From positions 1-16,742 of the forward strand of contig CAIMNF010000434.1 of NCBI GenBank assembly GCA_903842755.1: DNA of 16,742 nucleotides, read 5' to 3'. Source of the DNA: Oligoflexia bacterium (GTDB taxonomy: Bacteria; Bdellovibrionota; UBA1018; CAIMNF01). Made by a program: the position numbers and the translations under genes. This document shows, piece after piece, positions 14,211 through 16,742 of this stretch. The notes below the pieces were generated by a model. The model worked only from the letters and a program-made list of their open reading frames with translations, was not told the origin of the DNA and ran no database searches. Every line of letters starts with the position of its first letter. Position 1 is the first letter of the stretch.

Positions 14211-15611
14211 TCACCTACCCCCCACTTTTCTTCTTTTACTTCGCGGATGCACTTTTCTTTGCCGATATTCCGTCGCCGTTAATTTCAGCCGTTGCCCGGG
14301 GCGTATCCGAGAAGATTTTAATCCATTCACTCGTTTTAAGTAGGCTACCGATAATCCTTGCTTGCGCGCAATGCTTTTTAAAGACTCTCCCGCGCGCACG
14401 CGATGATAGACTAATCGGGCGGGCGCTTTCAGTTTTACATCACGCACTGGACGCACATGGAGAGTGAGTTTTTTTAATCCCTCGAACTGTTTCTCCACCT
14501 TAGTTTTGTACGCCTGGGGAACCCAAATCTCGTCCGTGGTTCGGGCCGGGTGCGTATAATCGGCTAAATACTGGGGATTTACAAATTGCAAAGTACCCTC
14601 GGGCATCGCGCACGTCCGCTCAATCGCCGAAAAACGAATCGGGCTGGGGACTTTGACCAATTCTACATCTGGATACTTTTTCTCTTCATTGATATAAAAC
14701 GCAAACAAGTCGGGGTGATCGCCAATGTACCGTGCCGCTAAAAATTTTGGCACATATTCCATGGTCTCGCGTGGCAGTTTTCTTCTTTCTACGAGCTCCC
14801 AAAAATCGTGGGTATTCCCTTTGCGAATGGCCTGCGCAATCCGCCCAGGCCCAGCATTGTACGCCGCAAGCGCCAAATACCATGACCCAAACTGACGATA
14901 CAAATCTCGCAAATATTTTGCTGCCGCTTCAGTCGCATGAATCGGGTCTTTTCGCTCATCTACGTAGCGATCTACTGTCAGACCATAGAGCTTTCCTGCA
15001 CTTTTGATAAACTGCCAAACCCCAACGGCCTTGGCCGTGGACTTGGCAGTATGATCGAACCCGCTTTCAATAAGCCCTAGATAATAAAGGTCGGTCGGCA
15101 CGTGGTTTTCTTCCAGAATATTTTCGACAACTTCGCGATACGCTTCTCCTCGATCCAAATAGCGTTGGAAACGTTCGCGGTCTTTTTGGGAAAAATACCG
15201 AACCCAGTCGGCAACTTTATTATTAAACGTAGCGGGAATGGTGTGGTTCTTACGTGGCGGCTCGGGAATATCGTCTTCCGAATCGCTTTCCGAATCGTCG
15301 GCAGAGTCATCGCTGGTGTTACTGCCAGATTCGCTTACCGTTTTTTCTGCTAATTCCGAAGTCGGCTTGCCTATTTCAATAGGTGAACTTGAAGGCGAAG
15401 CTAAAGGATTAGTCTCTGGAATTTCGTCTTCAAATTCGCGAATTTGGGAGTCAATTGCCTCCTCAGAATCCGCCGTTTTTGCAGTATTTTGAGGGGGCAA
15501 GGCTGCAATCGGTTCCATTTTTTTGGGCGCAGAAGAGCACCCCATTCCACCCGCAATGAAAATCATCAACACACAAAATCGAATGAAGAAGCAAGCACAC
15601 CGGTGGAGCAT
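14211..15611 (-). CDS. mltD: Membrane-bound lytic murein transglycosylase, MltD-like lipoprotein with LysM
   Basis: The enzyme cleaves the MurNAc-GlcNAc bond of peptidoglycan, forming 1,6-anhydro ends. The 466-residue protein has a lipoprotein-type signal with candidate lipidated Cys25 (AGGMGC; the -3 Gly is not ideal for a lipobox). A long acidic Ser/Asp/Glu linker runs from about 50 to 117. The SLT domain follows, with catalytic Glu182 in LYYLGLIESGF (176-186), AVGVWQFIKSAGKLYGL (195-211) and WYLALAAYNAGPGRI (244-258). The C-terminus has one LysM domain (about 401-445: YHRVRAGESLKSIARKQGLS), where E. coli MltD has two, then a very basic tail (RQRKVHPRSKRRKVGGR). It heads the cassette with the TPR/barrel and FecR genes. 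Confidence 0.92.
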   Translation of the reverse strand: MLHRCACFFIRFCVLMIFIAGGMGCSSAPKKMEPIAALPPQNTAKTADSEEAIDSQIREFEDEIPETNPLASPSSSPIEIGKPTSELAEKTVSESGSNTSDDSADDSESDSEDDIPEPPRKNHTIPATFNNKVADWVRYFSQKDRERFQRYLDRGEAYREVVENILEENHVPTDLYYLGLIESGFDHTAKSTAKAVGVWQFIKSAGKLYGLTVDRYVDERKDPIHATEAAAKYLRDLYRQFGSWYLALAAYNAGPGRIAQAIRKGNTHDFWELVERRKLPRETMEYVPKFLAARYIGDHPDLFAFYINEEKKYPDVELVKVPSPIRFSAIERTCAMPEGTLQFVNPQYLADYTHPARTTDEIWVPQAYKTKVEKQFEGLKKLTLHVRPVRDVKLKAPARLVYHRVRAGESLKSIARKQGLSVAYLKRVNGLKSSRIRPGQRLKLTATEYRQRKVHPRSKRRKVGGR

Positions 15612-15735
15612 CTTTATCCAGGATTGAACTATTTCCTTGTCATTTCAAGAAGTTTTCGTTAAATTTATCCGGAACCGTCAAGTCTCTTAACCCGACGGTG
15701 ATACAGAGCATTGTGAAATTTTAGGTTAAATTTTT

Positions 15736-15764
15736 TTTACAAGAATCCAACCGATTTTTAAAGT
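15736..15764 (+). promoter_or_regulatory. Candidate sigma-70-type promoter for rpsT
   Basis: TTTACA (15736-15741) and TAAAGT (15759-15764) are separated by 17 bases. The predicted start point near 15771 would give a leader of about 40 bases before rpsT. The match is good for a ribosomal protein promoter but untested. The region between mltD and rpsT (15612-15811) must also hold the divergent mltD promoter, which I could not place. Confidence 0.5.
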
Positions 15765-15811
15765 TTAGCCCCAATTTTTTGCCTTCACATTTCGCTCTCA
15801 AGGAGTAATTC

Positions 15812-16117
15812 ATGGCAAATAAAAAGCAATCAGCAAAACGCGCAAAGCAAGCAGACGTAAAAACAAAACGTAACGAAGCTCTTAAATCTGCAACTAAATC
15901 TGCAGTAAAAAAAGCAATCGAAGCCGTCCAAGCAAAAGACATGGGCAAAGCGAAAGAAGCTTATATGATCGCCATCAAGGCCCTCAGCAAAGCAGCGACA
16001 AAGGGAACAATCCCAAAGGCTCGCGCTTCTCGGAAGATTAGCCGATTGACTTTGCTTGCTAAAAAGATTCTGCCGGATGCACTTCCAATTAAAACGGGAA
16101 CAGCAGCGAAAAAATAG
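15812..16117 (+). CDS. rpsT: 30S ribosomal protein S20
   Basis: S20 is a primary 16S rRNA-binding protein of the 30S subunit body. The 101-residue, Lys/Ala-rich helical protein starts MANKKQSAKRAKQA and contains TKRNEALKSATKSAVKKAIE and KGTIPKARASRKISRLT, all typical of the family. It is longer than E. coli S20 (about 87) through an extended C-terminus (LPDALPIKTGTAAKK). AAGGAG lies 6 bases before the ATG. It is transcribed alone, divergent from mltD. No intrinsic terminator is visible between its stop and the transposase gene 27 bases away on the opposite strand. Confidence 0.97.
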   Translation: MANKKQSAKRAKQADVKTKRNEALKSATKSAVKKAIEAVQAKDMGKAKEAYMIAIKALSKAATKGTIPKARASRKISRLTLLAKKILPDALPIKTGTAAKK

Positions 16118-16137
16118 CAAACTGGCCCCTCTGCCTG

Positions 16138-16149
16138 CTTAAGCTTAAG
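16138..16149. repeat. 12-base perfect palindrome at the transposase 3' end
   Basis: CTTAAGCTTAAG is its own reverse complement and spans the transposase stop codon (TAA at 16147-16145). Flanking CTG and CAG could extend it with one bulged base. It has no loop or T-run, so it is not a typical terminator. It may be part of an insertion-sequence end or simply chance. Confidence 0.4.
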
Positions 16150-16742
16150 TCAGCAAGTGATTATGATGATGCACATAAAGCCAAATATGTCGCTCTAGCT
16201 CCCCCCGCTTCTTGGTCGTACACCACGTCCTCCTAAAAAGCCGATTAAGGTGCGCCCTTAACATCGCCGCCGTATGATTAAGCGCAAACAACGGATCAAA
16301 GCCACCTTTCTTTAGCTCCCCTTGCCCCGCTACACAGGCTCTCCGGCCCTTGTACGTTTTATGGGTTGCTTCTTTAAAGTCTTTTTTTACGAATCCTTTG
16401 TAGTGGGGATTCTCGTCCGAAACAAACAAAGCATTAGGAGCGACGACCGATTTAAGATCACTCATTAGCGCACTCCATCCTTTGCCGCGCTCGTCCTTTC
16501 GTGGGCCATACTTTTTCTTTGCAATATGGATGAGGCGACCTTTAGCTGGCATTTGAGAAACCTTAAAACTCAATATCTTTCGTGTACTTGGATCAACGGC
16601 AAGGGCGATGCTTAGGGGTTTGCACTTGCTGTGTTCGCTTGTTTCCATGTCGTCGAATTGGACTTCTAAAAGTGGGTTTTCGTGCATTGTCTTGAGCCAC
16701 CGCTCATGCTCAATTTTTCGTTGTTCGGCGATGAAGCGAAAC
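16145..16742 (-). mobile_element. IS1-like DDE transposase, 3' part (5' end outside the window)
   Basis: An open frame of 198 codons runs from the window edge to a TAA. The ATG at 16687 is probably internal, because the frame continues upstream with protein-like sequence (AEQRKIEHERWLKTMHENP). Visible DDE-like elements are VQFDDMET (the first Asp), LFVSDENPHYKG (second Asp) and KKRGELERHIWLYVHHHNH (Glu). Between the last two lie THKTYKGRR and LNHTAAMLRAHLNRLFRRTWC, with the arrangement of IS1-type transposases. The fragment appears intact where visible. The insertion end nearest rpsT should lie at about 16118-16144, but I cannot define the terminal inverted repeat or target duplication without the other end. 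Confidence 0.8.

Noticed and set aside
14146..15630. Shared 12-mer CAGGATTGAACT near the starts of the barrel gene and the mltD-like gene
   Set aside because: It occurs only twice, at different positions relative to the starts and with no symmetry. It is probably chance.
16145..16687. Transposase as a complete 180-residue gene starting at the ATG at 16687
   Set aside because: The frame stays open to the window edge with protein-like sequence, so the real start lies outside the window.
1..16742. CRISPR arrays, tRNA or rRNA genes, riboswitches, toxin-antitoxin or phage-defence genes
   Set aside because: I looked on both strands and saw no regularly spaced repeats, cloverleaf or rRNA segments, or defence-type domains.

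Overview
The window is a gene-dense stretch of a Gram-negative bacterial chromosome. An LPS-assembly protein (LptD), a signal-peptide-bearing TPR/beta-barrel outer-membrane protein and a lipoprotein lytic transglycosylase all require a double-membrane envelope. The mix of housekeeping genes, a stand-alone HD-GYP protein, an orphan STAS protein, a shortened PlsB and an IS1-like transposase would fit a Bdellovibrionota/Oligoflexia or other former deltaproteobacterial lineage. That placement is inference from gene style only; no rRNA marker is present.

Layout. (1) 1-2069, minus strand: an HD-GYP gene, accD and the 5' part of lptD, closely spaced in transcription order HD-GYP > accD > lptD. (2) 2070-2379: the only non-coding stretch over 300 bases, holding a strong GC-rich hairpin that probably terminates rsmI. 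(3) 2380-4778: two closely spaced divergent pairs, rsmI/STAS and yraN/greB. (4) 4772-9430, minus strand: a tightly packed operon eamA > plsB > gpsA > mscS. GpsA makes sn-glycerol-3-phosphate and PlsB acylates it, so this is the first step of phospholipid synthesis with a transporter and a mechanosensitive channel attached. (5) 9470-11833, plus strand: a class I methyltransferase followed by the methylcrotonyl-CoA carboxylase beta subunit. (6) 11863-15611, minus strand: an envelope cassette mltD-like > TPR-plus-barrel outer-membrane protein > FecR-domain exported protein. (7) 15812-16117, plus strand: rpsT. (8) 16145-16742, minus strand: the 3' part of an IS1-like transposase, immediately downstream of rpsT.

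The region is compact: plsB/gpsA and gpsA/mscS overlap, greB and mscS overlap tail to tail across their stop codons, and divergent genes are separated by only 33 to 43 bases. Three genes (mscS, the methyltransferase and the TPR/barrel protein) appear to start with TTG.

Most of the window is recognisable housekeeping sequence. I do not see a clear new defence or mobile system. The best candidates for something undescribed are the mltD/TPR-barrel/FecR cassette, the methyltransferase-mccB pair, the substituted acyltransferase motif in PlsB, and the HD-GYP gene heading an accD-lptD operon.
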